Source: UBA11475 sp045593005 | Lineage (GTDB): Bacteria; Bacillota; Clostridia; Christensenellales; Borkfalkiaceae | Length of the DNA: 6,317 nt | Assembly (NCBI GenBank): GCA_045593005.1 | Contig: JAZNVV010000039.1 | Span: 1 to 6,317, forward strand | Reading direction: 5' to 3' | In this document: positions 5,934-6,317 of the stretch, one piece after another | Layout: each line of letters starts with the position of its first letter | Numbering within the stretch: the stretch's first letter is position 1 | The notes under the pieces: model-generated | What the model was told of the DNA's origin: nothing | What the model saw: only the letters and a program-made list of their open reading frames with translations | Databases searched by the model: none | Position numbers and translations under genes: made by a program

Positions 5934-6047
5934 CGGCAAAGCAAGAAAGGCACATGGGAGCTTAGCTCAGCTGGGAGAGCATCTGCCTTACAAGCAGAGG
6001 GTCACAGGTTCGAGCCCTGTAGCTCCCACCATTTACTTGCTTTGTTG
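5934..6047 (+). repeat. Inverted repeat bracketing tRNA-Val
   Basis: CAAAGCAAG (5937-5945) in the leader is the exact reverse complement of CTTGCTTTG (6036-6044) in the trailer of tRNA-Val. Adding CGG (5934-5936) with TTG (6045-6047), by two G-U pairs and one C-G, gives a 12-bp helix. In RNA it would close around the whole tRNA, with the primary 5' end at its base. See the findings. Confidence 0.7.
5956..6031 (+). tRNA. tRNA-Val (anticodon UAC)
   Basis: A full cloverleaf is visible: 7-bp acceptor GGGAGCT/AGCTCCC, D-arm GCTC/GAGC, anticodon arm TCTGC-CTTACAA-GCAGA with anticodon TAC, T-arm ACAGG/CCTGT with loop TTCGAGC, discriminator A and an encoded CCA (6029-6031). It reads GUA and other Val codons by wobble. 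It is the first gene of the tRNA operon. Confidence 0.97.
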
Positions 6048-6049
6048 AT

Positions 6050-6124
6050 GCGGGAATGGCTCAGTGGTAGAGCGTCGCCTTGCCAAGGCGAATGTCGCGA
6101 GTTCGAATCTCGTTTCCCGCTCCA
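6050..6124 (+). tRNA. tRNA-Gly (anticodon GCC)
   Basis: Acceptor GCGGGAA/TTCCCGC, D-arm GCTC/GAGC, anticodon arm TCGCC-TTGCCAA-GGCGA with anticodon GCC, T-arm GCGAG/CTCGT with loop TTCGAAT (one G-U closing pair), discriminator T and an encoded CCA (6122-6124). It reads GGC and GGU. An 18-nt spacer separates it from tRNA-Val. Confidence 0.97.
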
Positions 6125-6132
6125 TTTTTTTT

Positions 6133-6156
6133 TACAAGTTTTAACAAAAACTTGTA
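6133..6156 (+). repeat. Spacer hairpin between tRNA-Gly and tRNA-Cys
   Basis: TACAAGTTTT (6133-6142) pairs perfectly with AAAACTTGTA (6147-6156) over a 4-nt loop AACA, a 10-bp stem that nearly fills the 33-nt spacer. The T-run (6125-6133) precedes the stem instead of following it, so it is not a terminator on this strand. It may position RNase cleavage. Confidence 0.6.
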
Positions 6157-6157
6157 T

Positions 6158-6231
6158 GGCGCCATAGCCAAGTGGTAAGGCAAGGGTCTGCAACACCCGT
6201 ACCCCCAGTTCAAATCTGGGTGGCGCCTCCA
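6158..6231 (+). tRNA. tRNA-Cys (anticodon GCA)
   Basis: Acceptor GGCGCCA/TGGCGCC, D-arm GCC/GGC, anticodon loop CTGCAAC with anticodon GCA (6190-6192), T-arm CCCAG/CTGGG with loop TTCAAAT, discriminator T and an encoded CCA (6229-6231). The outermost anticodon-stem position is an A-G mismatch (A6183 opposite G6199); the other four pairs are intact. T-loop position TTCAAAT has A in place of the common G. It is probably functional. Confidence 0.95.
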
Positions 6232-6239
6232 AAATCTAT

Positions 6240-6317
6240 GCCGAGGTGGCGAAATAGGCAGACGCAAGGGACTTAAAATCCCTCGGAGTAACATCCGTAT
6301 CGGTTCAAGTCCGATCC
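6240..6317 (+). tRNA. tRNA-Leu (anticodon UAA), cut by the window edge
   Basis: The 5' acceptor strand GCCGAGG, the anticodon arm AGGGA-CTTAAAA-TCCCT with anticodon TAA, a long class II variable arm (CGGAG...ATCCG) and the T-arm ATCGG/CCGAT with loop TTCAAGT are present. The sequence ends two bases into the 3' acceptor strand; a partner CCTCGGC is expected just outside. It reads UUA. Only 8 nt separate it from tRNA-Cys. Confidence 0.95.

Noticed and set aside
5717..5955. A small gene in the divergent region between the kinase and the tRNAs.
   Set aside because: The sequence is very AT-rich and explained by two divergent promoters and an A-tract element. No open frame with a ribosome site was found.
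5889..6294. Open frames of 76-92 codons overlapping the tRNA genes on both strands.
   Set aside because: They run through complete tRNA cloverleafs. The minus-strand translations are the well-known spurious peptides obtained by reading tRNA genes backwards.
1..6317. Mobile element, phage, CRISPR or toxin-antitoxin/defence system.
   Set aside because: No transposase, integrase, spaced direct repeats, terminal inverted repeats or small toxin-antitoxin-like gene pair is visible. tRNA genes can be integration sites, but the tRNA genes seen here are followed only by other tRNA genes.

Overview
The window looks like ordinary chromosomal DNA from a low-GC bacterium, most likely a Clostridia-like member of the Bacillota. 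The signs are AT-rich intergenic regions, AGGAG-type ribosome sites, TATAAT promoters, the standard genetic code (TGG read as Trp, TAA stops), tRNA genes with an encoded CCA end, and a B. subtilis GlcK-like ROK kinase. The genus cannot be named from the sequence. No phage, insertion sequence, CRISPR array or defence cassette is visible, and I see no clear sign of an undescribed multi-gene system.

Layout: (1) 1-266, plus strand: the C-terminal part of a VOC/glyoxalase-fold protein that enters from the left edge. (2) 267-449: a convergent intergenic region with three hairpins, at least two of them terminator-like. (3) 450-2600, minus: a large U32-family protein with a DUF3656-like segment (RlhA type), with two possible promoters and an apparently leaderless start. 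(4) 2710-3693, minus: the ATP-pyrophosphatase/synthetase half of GMP synthase, without the glutamine amidotransferase domain that most bacterial GuaA proteins carry. (5) 3902-4711, minus: a cation diffusion facilitator (CDF) transporter in which a His-rich then acidic tail replaces the usual cytoplasmic domain. (6) 4769-5716, minus: a ROK-family glucokinase. (7) 5717-5955: an AT-rich divergent promoter region. (8) 5956-6317, plus: a tRNA operon, Val(UAC)-Gly(GCC)-Cys(GCA)-Leu(UAA), cut off by the right edge.

The four minus-strand genes point the same way, but hairpins and promoters between them suggest mostly separate transcription: a terminator follows guaA, a weaker one follows the kinase, and guaA, the U32 gene and the kinase each have a recognisable promoter. 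They act in unrelated housekeeping processes: RNA modification, purine synthesis, metal transport and sugar phosphorylation. The points most worth a second look are the amidotransferase-less GuaA, the remodelled CDF transporter, the leaderless U32 gene, and an inverted repeat that brackets tRNA-Val and could form a processing stem at the very 5' end of the tRNA transcript.
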